Of a stretch of DNA of 64,000 nucleotides, positions 1 to 12,064 are shown one piece after another (position 1 is the stretch's first letter; every line of letters begins with the position of its first letter). Source of the DNA: Piper betle (Eukaryota; Streptophyta; Magnoliopsida; Piperales; Piperaceae). A program made the translations under genes and the position numbers. Location of the stretch: the NCBI GenBank assembly GCA_033002965.1, contig JAURVB010012437.1, positions 1 through 64,000 of the forward strand, written 5' to 3'. A model generated the notes under the pieces. That model searched no databases. It was not told the DNA's origin and was given only the letters and a program-made list of their open reading frames with translations.

Positions 1-1015
1 CTATGTGGACCCCACCAGGCCCACAAATTGTTAAGATCTGGACCGTCTAGCAAAAATAAAATGAACCGTACCACTCTTCTCGCTATTTTGGGAATTCTAT
101 TTCTATTGCGGGTGCCACTTTAGGCCGCCTTTGGCAACTCTGTGGCCACCCTCTGGTCAGCGGACCATTGCCACTATGATTGCCTCATGGCCAGTTATCG
201 ACCAGGATCCTCCACTAGGACTAGCATAGGTGCAGTCGCTATCGGCGATCGCATTTTATTTGCTGGATTTTCATTGCTGCCAAGGCTTTTTGAGCATTTT
301 TCGGCGCCAACGAGCCACCTCCGGCCGATTCTACCACCCAGATCGACTCTCCCTACCATGACTGAGATTTTGAGATCACCCTCTACCATCATTGTTGCCA
401 TGATCGCCGCCATCATCGTCGCCACTTCCCAATATAATTTTCCCACTTTTTGGCCGTTTTTTGGCCAATCGTCGGCCGGACACCATCAGCCATCACCCCA
501 AATACATTCCTCATTAGATGTTCAACCGATTGCACCTAGCCCTACTAACGTTGCTGCTGGAATTGTCGCTGGCGACTCCACCTACATCGGCGGCACTTTT
601 CCCACTTCTGGCCGTTTTCTGGCCAGCCAACAGTGGACTTTGTTGGCCTCAAACATCTTCCCCGTCACCTCCTTTGTCGATCAAGACCACTGGTGACCCC
701 TAGTTCCTCACCGGAGCTGTTCTCAAGCGACAGGCACCAACGGCTCTGCCATGTTCATTTGCTCGTGTTTGCGTCTGCATGTTCGCAATCCTATTTGCCT
801 AGTCCGAGGCCTGTTCACTTGCAAGTATTCTTGCGGTCATGATCGTGAGTGTGTCTATGTCCATCGAGTCCAATCCAGCCAATTCTGTTACGTGACTTGG
901 ACGAGTCAACTCGGCTAGACTCGCTCTGGCACTCACGTTTGACTTGGCAGCCAATTTCATCCTATTTTCGTCCATTTTTCGACCCTTTCTGGTAGTTTAA
1001 GGTCCCCTACATTAC
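1..1015. other. Unassigned region, C-rich with scattered short ORFs
   Basis: This stretch is richer in C and G than its surroundings (CCACC, GCCGG and TTGGCC runs) and has short overlapping ORFs, none resembling a known protein. Its position ahead of a degraded LTR 3' half suggests it may be the eroded GC-rich 5' half of the same LTR, which in better copies also has a GCC/CCG-rich block. I could not align it convincingly by eye, so no gene is called. Confidence 0.3.
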
Positions 1016-1780
1016 TTTAGATGTGTATTCATATTATTTATCTCATTTTGATATTATGATTATTTTGCTTTATTTGTGACTTATTTATTTATTTTATTCA
1101 TTATTATTTATTTCTTATTGTTTGTATATATGTTGTACGTGATGAATGATTATATGATTATTTATTGCTATTGATGATATATTTATTTATTAATATTATT
1201 TTTATGTATTTTATCATATTTTATTAATTAATTAATTATTTGTTATTTAATTGCTCGCTCTCATGTTATTATTTATTTGTATTTAGCCATGTATTTACAT
1301 ATTTGTTAATTATATTATTATTATTCATGATTAATTATTGTTAACTATTTATTCATTTATTTAATTATTGAATTATTGAATTATTTATATTTTTATTTAT
1401 TTGTTGATTTACTTAGGCGCATATGTGTTAATATTTACTCGCGTTTAGTTGCATATGTATTTAGTATTAATTATATTATTATCATTATTCAGGAACATTG
1501 CTTTATTTATTTTACATACTCATTATTCATCTATATAGTTCTGAGTTTATTTATTTATTCATGATTTAATTATTTAATTGTTTTCATGGGCATTTAAAAT
1601 ATTATTTATTATTTATTATTATTCTTGATGTTACACATCCACTATTATTCTTAGTTCTAATTCTTTTATTTATTTATTTATTTTTATTACTATTCATATC
1701 TCGATTGGCGTGTAGTGTGTTTGTTTATTTATTTGTTTTACATTGCTCTTTGTTTAAGTGTTGTTATTGTTGAGATAAGC
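1016..1780. repeat. AT-rich TTTA/TTAT low-complexity tract
   Basis: About 750 bases consist almost entirely of TTTA, TTAT and ATTT words (TTTATTTATTTATT-like). The ORFs here are tyrosine/phenylalanine/isoleucine-rich by composition and are not genes. The tract lies where the better LTR copies have their AT-rich intron-like segment, so it may be an expanded simple repeat within the old LTR. Confidence 0.6.
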
Positions 1781-1849
1781 ACACACTACGACTATGCATC
1801 GTATGGAGATGTTTGTATTCTCCTTAATAGTGGATTCTATTGTTGGTTT

Positions 1850-3004
1850 CAGAGTTTAAGCTCGTTGTAGATGTGCCGATGTGTTTGGACTTTAGAACAC
1901 AAGTTCGTTACAACTTTTCTCAGATTTATTGTTTATTTTATTGTGGATTTGATTTCCAAATTGTTGGATGTGTTAAGTGATTAATAACCCATGGGGGCAT
2001 CATATCGTTTATGACTTTTCTTAGATATTACTAACATGGATCATCTAAACACATTTTACTTTCATGATTAATAACCTTCAAATATGAGATCCCTTATATT
2101 ATTTTCAAACTTAGCTCTACTGCATGTTACCTGTAGTCCTTCTTATATAATTCCTTTATCAGCCCCATAAATAATTTTTATCAAGTTTTCAGTGAGACAA
2201 TAGTTAGTGATTTTGACCTTCCTTATACTGTGAGCAGGCGCATATGCTTGTCGCAGTGGGGTCTAAATTAGTGAGAGGGTTCTTCCATTCCTGAGGGATT
2301 CTGACATTTTTACTTTTTGAGTTTTTTTACACACAGAGACTTGAAGTAGACGGGTATTATTGTATACGACACATGTTTATGCTTGTGGTATTAAAGAGTA
2401 CTAAAGGCGATTGGTTGAAAATACTTGACCTTTGTGCTTTGGCCAAAAGTTATATTGATATATGGAGAGGGCTTCGGTTATGTATTTTTTCTCGAGAGTG
2501 GAATCGAATATTGCCAAGAGCGGCAGAGCACTTGTTTGGTTCGGGATGCTATCAAGTCTGCAACTTGATATCTATTCAGGAGATGCCTTTTAAGAGTTCC
2601 ATGTAGATTATATATGGTTTTCCTTCATCGTGGAAATTAGATTCAACTTGCTAGTTTGTACTAGTTATTTTCTATACTAGTAACACTCGTTAGTGATATT
2701 TTTCCTATTATATATATAGGTCGTTTCTTCCTATGTCTTGGGTTGACTTTGGTGAAAAGACAGATAGATGCTACACAAACTTGAGCTTAACGCACCCTTG
2801 TTTTCTTTCATTCTTTTGTTTTTATTAATGCGCTTTCATGTATTTACATGATATATCATGACATGGTTTCATTTCTTGAGACACTGAAAAGAGTTGTTTT
2901 GATCCATTTGTCGTTCGAGTCATAATTAATTGATTTAGATATGAGTCGACTTGCTCAAAATAGTTCTAATCTGGTTCTTAGGTGAACCAGATCTGGGTGT
3001 TACC
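1850..3004 (+). repeat. Degraded 3' half of a gypsy LTR (same family as 18844-21697)
   Basis: Diverged blocks follow the same order as the intact LTRs: GATTAATAACC then GAGATCCCT (2068-2094), a TTTTCAGTGAGA block near 2187, a GTATTAAAGAGTACTAAAGGCGA block near 2390, AGTAACACTCGTTAGTGA near 2680, a TATATATAGGT step near 2715, and an end resembling the LTR terminus (GGTGAACCAG then GGGTGTTACC) at about 3004. Many substitutions and indels make this one of the oldest copies in the window. The 5' limit is uncertain. Confidence 0.6.
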
Positions 3005-3039
3005 ATAGTTGTAAAATTGGTCTGAGTGGAAACAACCGA

Positions 3040-3760
3040 TTTTACTCGACTTGGTATAAAATCGAGTCAAAATGAGGCCAGATCATTTGGGCTAGGGCCA
3101 GGGGGTGGGGTGGCACAGGGGAGTAGGTGGGGGCGGGGAGACGGGGTGGCGGGTGTGAGTTAGTCGGGGTCGGTCGGTTTGTCGATCGGCCCTTGGCTGG
3201 CCTCGGCGGTGCCAGACAGGGAGGGAAAAAGCTTCTTAGGGTCGAAGGGGAGCGGCATCGGCGGTACGACGACAACGGAGCAGCGCGGCTGACGGCGAAA
3301 CGATGTCAAGAGAGTGGCATGATCGAGTGGCTCTTATCCATTGTGGAGGCCAGGTGGTGGCTGAGAAGGCTAGGGGAACAACTCAGTGATGCTTTGGCGA
3401 ATGCAGCCACGTCGATTAGTGGCGATGCTACAACCGGGGGGGGGTGCAGCGATCGGGGTTAGGTGAGAAAAGTTGGGGCGACGGTTTTGGGTGACGCTCT
3501 TATAAATAAAAGTTGATTCTAACATGAGTCAAAAATAATAATTAACACCTAATAAATTTTTTAAAAAACCAAAAACTATGAAAAAATCCTATAAAATATA
3601 ATATACTTTATAACATCAAAATGACATATTATATAACTAATAACCCACATAAATTAATTACTGATTTTGACCGATTCAAATGAACTAATTTTTGATAAAT
3701 CGGTCCGATTCAATGACTTCATTCTAATCGATTCAAAGTCCGATTCTGCTGTGTGTTACT
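3040..3760 (-). repeat. Reverse-oriented fragment of the gypsy LTR 5' half
   Basis: Read on the minus strand this contains the family signature GTGGGTTATTAGTTAT, an AT-rich segment, a GACTC..GAATC..TTTATTTA block and then a GC-rich block, in the same order as LTR positions 19130-19420. It lies head-to-head or tail-to-tail with the forward fragment ending at about 3004. The minus-strand 77-aa and plus-strand 111-aa ORFs are compositional products of the GC-rich block and are not called as genes. Confidence 0.55.
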
Positions 3761-4976
3761 CTAACAATCTTGTGGTTTGACTAGTGAATAATAATAATTT
3801 TTTATTCGTGATCTCACTTAGATCGGAAGATATTTAATCGGCGAACTATAAAGGTATGTAATTTTACATTACTTTATATTTACTGTTGGGCCAAATGATA
3901 TATAAAAGTTTATTTACATGGCTAACTCCAAATCAGATGTTGAGACACTGAAACTCAAAAATCCAAAATATAAGCAATAGAGTTGAGTGAGTTTCAAATT
4001 TTTTATTGGACTTGTTTTGTTTACCTAAAAAACGTGATAAAACACCTTGCATGTATCTTCTTCTTTTGCTTGTCCTTTCACAACCCTGTCGAAGGAGGCC
4101 AATGATTTTTCTCCAAAAGCACTGGACTAACACTATAATAATGCTATGTATTAGGTTTGAAAATGATATCAGTGATTCACTAATCAACTATGTCCCCACC
4201 TCCCCAAAAGGCAAAATAAACAAATTAAACACAGCTTCATTAGGGTAACCAATAGTTTTCTGTAGCACTTTTGCCCTGTCACAGTTTCACTTAAATAATT
4301 TTCTATTCATGTACATGTAATCTTGGTTCTTGACTCAGATTTCATTCAGGTTCTTGTCAACAGCTGAAAGATGTAAATCTTTTGTGAAAGATATATCATG
4401 GCAATGCCCTCCTAACTTCCAGTACACCAACTTTTTCCTATATCATATAAGAGTGATCTTAAAGAAAGAAGATAAGGCAACCTGATGAGGTGACTCATAC
4501 TTCCACAATGAGTAGGCTTTACATTGCTAGTCGAAATCTATAATCCCAAGTTCTCATCCTTTAGCGAGTGTGCTATCATCATATATATATATATATATAT
4601 AAGGGCCACAGTTGGCATGAGAGTCTGATATTCCAATCGCTTATGAGTGCAAGGTCTTCATATACTGAGTGTCCGGTTCACATTGGTTGCAAGTTAGAGC
4701 TTTATCCATAGTTTGGCAAAGGTGCATTGCACTTCATTGTTCAGTAAAAGCTTATTATAAAAGATCATGGAAAGAGTTCAAGTAGGAATCCGGCAACTAA
4801 AGGTCTCTGCTTGAGTAGCTTAATCATCGAAAGCGCATGTATGACATAACTTTTCAAACTTTAACAAGTGTTCATTCATTCTACTATATGTGGATCAGAT
4901 ACATGAAAGGTTTGGCAAATGATCATTTGATGTTATTTTTCATGAAATAGTTTGGAACTTTTACAATAGACTTATG
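3761..4976. other. Intergenic, 3' side of the acyltransferase gene
   Basis: AT-rich sequence with no supported gene. It includes a (AT)10 microsatellite at 4581-4600. The part next to 4976 should contain the 3' UTR and poly(A) site of the minus-strand acyltransferase, but I see no clear canonical poly(A) signal. Confidence 0.5.
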
Positions 4977-7364
4977 TCAAAATAATCTACCTTCCAAAAT
5001 CTCTTCACCATCTCTTTCTCTAGCTATTCCTCTCTCGGATATCAAACAACTTTTCTGCATATCGATCAACATCTCATCATTATCTCCTAATTCTAAGCTT
5101 CCTTCTATGGAGAAGTTGTTCAAGAGATGCTCAAATTTGTCGACCACATCGGCAGGCACGGACATGAGCACTGTTGTGGCATCCGGTTCGTTCACAACGG
5201 GCAAGAACAGACAGTATATTTCGCTAGATATTGGGCCCATGTGAACGGGCCTCCCTTGTCCGAAGTCTAGGTCCTCCAAACCCAGCCTCGTCCATGGCGA
5301 AATCACAAGGCTCGCGGTCAGGTCTGGCCACGCCCGACTCTTCTCTAAGTGGTCGACCATCGACCAGACATACTCGTTCGTCACCCGTCCCTTGGCCTCC
5401 TGCACCAGCCTCACCCCGTGGCAGAGATTCTTGCCAGCAAGCTCCTGAACACTGGCCTCAGCGCAGGCGAGAACGAATGCATTGCCATAGTACCCGTCCG
5501 GAAGGTTTGGCTGCACCCGGGACCGGATATTGACCGAGAAAAGAAGTTTAACTCGTAGGTGAAGAGGCAAGTCAAGCGATCGGACCCATGTCCGCCAAAC
5601 ATGTGATGCAAGGACCTCGAAGGAAGTGCACTTCAAGGTGGGGACACAGAGTTTTTTAAGGCCTCGGATCCGAGAAGAGGAGAAGAGGGTGGAGGTGGGG
5701 ACCATGGGCTTCATCAAAAGGGTCAACCAATGGACCCGGAATTGAGCCAGAGCCTGAAAATTCAATACCAGGGCAATAAACTTGACGGGGTGTCCGAGGG
5801 CGGAGTAGGTTGCGGCCAGAAATCGGGGCCAATGGAAGATGAGAGGCAGGCCCGGCAGTCAGCTGTGCCCAGTCACGCAGGAAATGGACGGTTCCAATGC
5901 CGTCGGCGAGGCAGTGATTGATGGCCGTGCACAAAATCATTCCCCCGCATCTAAGGCGAGTCACCTATTTTTAATCAGATCCACAATTGCACAACATTAG
6001 GCCAAATATTCCTTTACTAATTGGGGAGCAACAAGATAAAAGAGAAAACACTACACGTTGAAAAAGTTGTGTTCTAGTTGCACAAAAGTCAAGGAATTTT
6101 ATCGAACGTTTTCGAAGACACAAAAATCGAGAGTAGACCATGCGTTGTTCAAGCAAGCTATTGTTTTCCACTTTACTGTCTTTGTCTCTTCGTATTTACT
6201 TTCTACAGCAAAATATGGTATTATTCGCGTTCATTTCATGGGAAAAAACCCATCAAAATCTCATCACGATCAATTCAATGTATCAAGCTTGTGAGGAGAG
6301 ATTCCTTCCGAGCCTTTTCCATTGCGAATGGAATCCATTGAAAGACGAGTGAGGTCGCTTTCTTGACAGCCGCGCACGTGCTCAGGTATGAGCCAGATAC
6401 CCCTTTCCCGCAAATTTATGAACAAGAAGGATAAACACGGCAAGTGACGCAAAACAGTACAATTTACTAACTTATGAAACCGACGCCACCTCCGTTTATT
6501 TTGCTCCATTCAAACTAGAACCAATTGTCATAGCAAAAATCATAAGAACTTGTTAAGATTTCTCCAAATCTATTCATCAAATACTGATTTAATGGAAAAG
6601 TGGTTAGGTGATAGGTTGTCTGATATTATTTTCATGACTAGTGAGTAAAAAACCATCTTTAATTTCCATGCACGTCTCCTATCCAAATTCACTGCTTAGA
6701 CTGATCAATAGTAGTACTTAACACATGAGCAAAAACAAAGAAAACTACAAAAAAAAATGGTGAACAAACCTTGAAATGAAAAAGAAAACTCCAACAACAC
6801 CCCATTCAAGCATGGCAAATCCAATGAAAGCAAAGAATAATTGAAGACAACATTCCAATGGGTAAGACAAAGGCAAAAAGAAAGAAGAAACGCATGTAAA
6901 GTAGGGAGACAAAAAAAGTGAAGGATAACCTGGATAGAGAGAAGAGGAGCATCCAAGAAGCCTTGGCCTTCTCCTCTGTAGTACAACAGTTTCTTCCATG
7001 ACTTGTCCGGCCTGCCAGCCACACCCAAGAACTCCTCCGCCGTCATATCCAAAAAGGCCTCGGAGAAGAGAGCCCCCTCGCCGGTGCACTCCACCTGCAG
7101 CTTCTCCTTGTCCTCCTCACTCACCCTCAACCTCCCGGCCAAAGGATAGTAGTGAACAAGAACCGCCGAGAGAGAGTCCTTGAGGCTTCCCGGCGGGATT
7201 CGTTTCTTGAAGAGGTAGAGGTACTTGATGGAGAATCTGAGGAACTTCTGGTCATCTAGGTTGGAAAGGTAGAGAGTGTGCCTTGGGGTGGGATCTTTGG
7301 GTGGGACAAGGGTTGGTGGTTGGTGGTAGAAGCAGTCTGGGATCACCGATGGGTATTGAAACAT
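4977..7364 (-). CDS. BAHD acyltransferase, two exons, with an apparent frameshift in exon 2
   Basis: BAHD enzymes transfer acyl groups from acyl-CoA to alcohols or amines in the cytosol. Exon 1 is 7364-6930 (145 codons from MFQYPSVIPD, phase 0) and exon 2 is 5964-4977. The intron follows the Gln codon of LLSIQ, the conserved BAHD 'Q intron'. Exon 2 opens VTRLRCGG and carries the catalytic HxxxD as HCLADG (about residues 162-166). The structural DFGWG motif appears as DFGQG (near residue 378). Between them the frame breaks: one frame runs to GPLVDPFDEAHGP, and homology resumes in the next frame at KPMVPTSTLF. One extra base in the AAAA run at 5716-5719 accounts for this, and without it the protein would be about 473 aa, near family length. 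The break could be a sequencing error, an allele or a real lesion. Sequence style suggests the hydroxycinnamoyl/fatty-alcohol side of the family, but the substrate is unknown. Confidence 0.85.
5965..6929 (-). other. Intron of the BAHD acyltransferase gene
   Basis: The donor is CCAG|GTTATC (GT at 6929-6928) and the acceptor is AATAG|GTGACT (AG at 5966-5965). Both sides are phase 0, and joining them gives LLSIQ-VTRLRCGG, which fits the family. The 965-bp intron is AT-rich, and its short ORFs are not genes. Confidence 0.8.
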
Positions 7365-7450
7365 GGCGTAGTGGAGTTCTCGGGGAGGAGAAGAGATGGG
7401 TCTTGAAGATAATAATGTGCGAAGGAAGAAGGTTTGGTGTTATATGTAGG
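7365..7450 (-). promoter_or_regulatory. Probable short 5' leader and core promoter of the BAHD gene
   Basis: On the minus strand an ACATATAACACC sequence at about 7436-7447 is a weak TATA-like candidate some 75 bases before the start codon. No stronger TATA motif is evident close by. Confidence 0.25.
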
Positions 7451-9160
7451 CCGGCAGGAGAGGAAGGGAAGGGGTGACGAGGATTGAGATCTATTGTTGG
7501 ATTTGGTGTGGGTACGGCATGGATTCTCAGACTTTCTTTATCTTACTCACGGTCTGAATCAAACGCAAGTGGGGGTAAGCGAAGATAGAGAACGAGAGAA
7601 AAAAGAATAAAGACATTCGGGATGAAAACGGTGCCCGTGGGAGTGTGGAAGTGTACTCACGAACGTCGGATGAGGGAAAGATAATAAGAAATAGATGTTT
7701 TTGGTCTCGGGAATTTGTACGATGTCTGACCTTGGGATTCTGTGCCACTGTTGGCTCTTAGGCTACTGTACTTATTATTCTGTCTGGTTTTTTAATTGTT
7801 CTTGGGTACTTGAATGTATGGAGTAAAAAAGAGACTACAAATTTGTTGAAGAATACATGAGGAAAGATTTTTAGCCTCTCAAGTCTAGACTTATCCGTGC
7901 TCCGCAGTTACACAGTGGTTATAATATATCATTTGATGAGCATATTTTCTATCATACTTGTAAAAAACACCCAATCGGGAAAATTCACCCACATGTACAA
8001 AGAGATTAGCAAGCTATTAAAATTCGCCATGATGATTTTCTTTTCTTTTCTTTTTTACCAAATATTAGACAGGATTAACATTGTAAACCCTAGTCCATTG
8101 GTTTGATCTGATTTTGAGTTTATCTCACAACAACTCAACCCAAGTAAAAATTATCGGCTTAACTCATTCTTTCAAAATTATTAACCTTAGTTAGTGCTTT
8201 ATAAATAATTATATTAATATATTAAATTTCATTCGAATAAGAATTTAATGTGGGATTAATTTCTATTGTACCTCACAATTTACTAACCTTAATAAATTTA
8301 TTCAACAAAATCTTTTCCTTTGACTTGAGAGCCTAGCCCACGTCCATTTAGTTCAAACTACTGTTTAAAATAGTATTTGTTGAGTTCTGATATTATCTAT
8401 AACAACTTCACCCAAATATAAATTAATTGATTTAAGTCATTATTAAAAATAATTAACTAAAATTAAAAATATACAAAGCTATCTATACTAGTATACTTTG
8501 GAAATGTGATTAATTTTTAAGGAATCTCACATCTTTGGTTAAAAAGGATATTTTATTTTGCTTCGCAATTTCGCATGGTGCACTTATTAAAACTATAGTG
8601 TGTGATTTAATTAATCAAATATTATTGGCTCTTGATTATTCAATTAACTATCACTCTATGTTGTAATCAGCTCTAAATCGTTTGTCATATACATAGATTG
8701 ATCCGATGTTAGAGTGCTGTAGGAGATTTTTTGTGTATTTTTAGAGCATGCATGGGGTTCATATTCCTTGTGTTTACCGATTTGAGCCTCATAGAATTGT
8801 GCAATTTTTTTCAATTTCAAGTTCATTAAGGATTAGAACATTTTCCAGCAAATTTCGAGTTTGGCGCATACTATTTTTAAGAATTCGATGATATATTTAT
8901 GTTATCTCTGTTCTAAGTGCGTTCAACTTGATTGTGTGAGTTGTCATGCTTTGACATATATTTTAGCATATTACCAAAATATAGTTCTTCTAATTTTTAC
9001 ACACAACTAATTATGTTGCCTAGTAATAAGTTAATTCAGGTCCATTCCATTTTTGGCTGTCAGGTCGAAGACTCGGGGCAATTCATACCAAGCAACCCAT
9101 GCATAAGATGATGCCTGAAATACTCCCTCCTCCTGCATATATATACACTTCAACCATTCC
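7451..9160. other. Intergenic, AT-rich
   Basis: No coding region can be supported. It should include the upstream regulatory region of the minus-strand acyltransferase. Around 8140-8290 and 8390-8550 are two loosely similar AT-rich blocks ending in a GATTAATTT..TCTCAC motif. A similar block occurs near 47080-47165, so these may be pieces of an old dispersed repeat. Confidence 0.4.
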
Positions 9161-9306
9161 CTCCATTAAATTCTCATACCCATCATCCTTTGGTATTTCC
9201 TAAGTTCAACGAGCCCCTTCATTAAATTCTCACACCCCATCATCCATTGGTATTTCCTAGGTTCAACGAGCCCCTTCATTAAATTCTCACACCCCATCAT
9301 CCATTC
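9161..9306 (+). repeat. Three-unit tandem repeat, about 57 bp per unit
   Basis: Units begin at 9161, 9217 and 9274 with CTTCATTAAATTCTCA or a close variant, and continue CCCATCATCC, GGTATTTCCTA and GTTCAACGAGCC. The third unit is truncated after CATCATCCATT. The units are nearly identical, so the expansion is recent. No coding role is apparent. Confidence 0.85.
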
Positions 9307-9889
9307 ATGAATAGGTATTTTCTAGATGACCTTCAGTCGAACCATGACCGGTCGACTTGATAACCAACTATATCGGTTCATCTATATTTATTTCATAATA
9401 TTTAGGTTCAAGTCTTGTAATAAAAATTATGATTTTTACAATAATCTTATAAGCAATTTTTTGATAGTTATTTAAAGTCAAAACCAATTTTATTTTGTGC
9501 TTAAAAAATTCTACAAATTAGTCTAATATCCAATTACCTATATTAATGAGGGTGTGTTCATAGCATATCTTCATATTCGTTAATTAATTTTAAAGCAATA
9601 AATTAATTTTATTAATTTATATGGCCGGATTGTTAGGAATGGTATTTGAACTGAGTCAGTTCTATATTGAACAGTGGAATGGATTATATTATCTGTATGA
9701 ACTATGCCCATGGGTTAAGAAAATAATTTAAAGAGTATATCATGAGATGTCAAAATTAGCTAAGTCAGTTCTATATTTATCGACGTAAAATTCAAGATAT
9801 TAATAATGATATAATTGTGATCTTCAACTTTAGATAATTATTTATTAAAAAATCAATTGATCCATCATATTACGTTTGGGTTATGTCAC
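9307..9889. other. Intergenic, AT-rich
   Basis: I see no gene, RNA or recognisable element here. Confidence 0.4.
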
Positions 9890-10240
9890 TATAAATTATT
9901 TCACTCATATGACTTTACCAACTTTTGACCACCCCCACCCATGCTGTTCCTTACCACTGCCATCTGATCTTGTCCCCCTGCCACCGCCATCTGATCTTGT
10001 CCCCTGCCACAATCAACCCCTGCCTCCTTTGCTACCGCCAGCCTCCTCCCTCCTTTGCCACTACTGGCCCCCTCTAAGCCTGACTATCGCCTCCATCCAA
10101 CTACCGCCTCTGGCCATCGCCATTGGCCCATGTCATACATTCGCCTCGCCCTTAATGTCGTCACTGCCCTCTGCCCTAGCCACTACCCAGCCATTGGCTG
10201 GACACCATATATATTTTTTTATTATTTTAAATTTGTTATA
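9890..10240 (+). repeat. C-rich low-complexity block (CCACCGCCATC-like)
   Basis: Short repeated words (CCATCTGATCTTGTCCCC occurs twice near 9960-10000, plus CCACCGCC and CTACCGCC) give a Pro/Leu-rich 126-aa ORF that looks compositional. The block resembles the C-rich segments of the gypsy LTR family but could not be aligned to them with confidence. Confidence 0.4.
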
Positions 10241-12064
10241 CTTGAGAGATGGTTAAACAAATTTTTTTATTTTTATTTTATAAATTTGCTACGTGGTTGT
10301 CACAGAATAGTGGTGGCAAAATTTAACCACGGTGCCCGATAGCAATTGTGGGAATTGCCACCGGCATGGCCCGTAGCAGTTTCTCGTAGCAAACTGAAAT
10401 TTATCACAGAAAAAAGCCGATTGTCATGCTGCTGACAGTTAGAGCATTTTTTTACTGGTGCCCAGGAGTTCTCTGGCTAATTTCCAACCTCCAGCCAACC
10501 CATCATGCTGTTGGCTATAGAATGCCACCCTTGTCGATTGCTGCCGACATCGTCTCTACCCTGAATTGATCTCACATTTCCTGGTTCACCTCTTGGACGG
10601 GTGGGTAACAAGAATATTGGAGCAGGTATCATGTCATTAATAATATGCTTGGTTATAAGTATGCTAGCTGGACGATTAATGCGCTTATAAGTGTTCACCT
10701 CATCACTTAGTTATAGTGACTAAATACTGTTAGTTATAGGGGAGGTTATGTGATAACTTTTTACAAAACAAAGTGATTATGTGATTTATGATATATACTT
10801 TATAATCTGCGTAGAGTAAACGAAAGTTTCCTCACAGCTTACAAAAGTCAAAAAGGGTCGATGTTGTTCACCCTTCGCTTGTTCTATCTCTTCTCCACTA
10901 GGCCCAATATTCATTACATGTAATCACCTGGTGAATAATATATATCTTCCATTTTTTATTCCAAAAGCAATATGTGTTCCCATTTCGAATACAGTTTGGA
11001 TGCAAAATTAATGTCGCCAATCATCACTGATGCCTGCGTACCATTAAAAATATTGAGCAAGCGTTTCATCTTATCTCACCTTAATGAGGGCTTTAAGTAA
11101 GTTGCATGCTCTTTCATACTTGTTAATTATTCTTCCATTAATGATGTCAATTAAATAAAAAAATACGGTAGAGAAGAAAAGTCTTATAGTTTTACAAAAT
11201 TTATTAAGATAGATTCTAATTTTATTAGGCCATATGTCGTATGTGTTAGAGATAGATTTTAATTTTATAAATAAATTTTTATCTTAAAATTTTAAAATAG
11301 ATTGATTTTAAATAGAATCTAATTTAATCTTATATTTTTCATCGGTGCATGAATTTTAACTCTTTTTTTGTTAGAGGTAGTCGTTAATTTTAATTTTGTT
11401 AGGCTATATCATACTCTGATTATAATGGAGCTTTTAGTCAATGTCTATCGAAAGTTAAATATTGAGGGAAGGACATGAATTTTGTTACTACTAAAGAAAC
11501 AAAAACAGCATCTTATTACCATGCATTTTTCTTTGTCTTCAACTACAGATTTATAAATGAAATCTGTTTATGGTTGATGTCCAGATATATAAAATTAGAA
11601 AAGAGCAAATCCATTTATTACTATATTTTCTTGTCCACTTGTACAAACAAGGCAACATGTCATGCTACATACAACCTATATTAAAGTCACAGTCTACTTT
11701 TATAGATAAATTGTCATTAAAAAAATAGAAAATTATAATTATATGATATTTTATAGATATATTTTAATTTCAATGGTAGACTCAATTTAATGGTAAGATA
11801 AGTTATAATAATTATTTGTTTTATTTGTTTTATTTTTTTGTATTTAATTTTCTTTTTAAATCTCAGCCCAATTTCTAATTTCTTTTTATTAATAAAAAAT
11901 ATCAGTAGATGCTTTCCTGAGGATATAATAGTAGGATATTTTGCATCAATTGCCATGGAGTAGTGAAGTTCTTACCAGCATCTTCTTTAAAGATCATTGA
12001 GAAACAAAGTTTGTAGCTTTGCCATGGAATCAAATTCTTACTATCAGTGGAATGGCATGCAGCG
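10241..12064. other. Intergenic, AT-rich
   Basis: No supported gene. 11210-11420 holds repeated GATTCTAATTTTATTAGGC-type words, probably an old repeat. Short ORFs at 10477-10698 and 11717-11956 have no recognisable features. Confidence 0.4.

Noticed and set aside
142..842. 184-codon and other ORFs at the left end
   Set aside because: Biased composition, no recognisable motif, and likely part of an eroded LTR GC-rich block.
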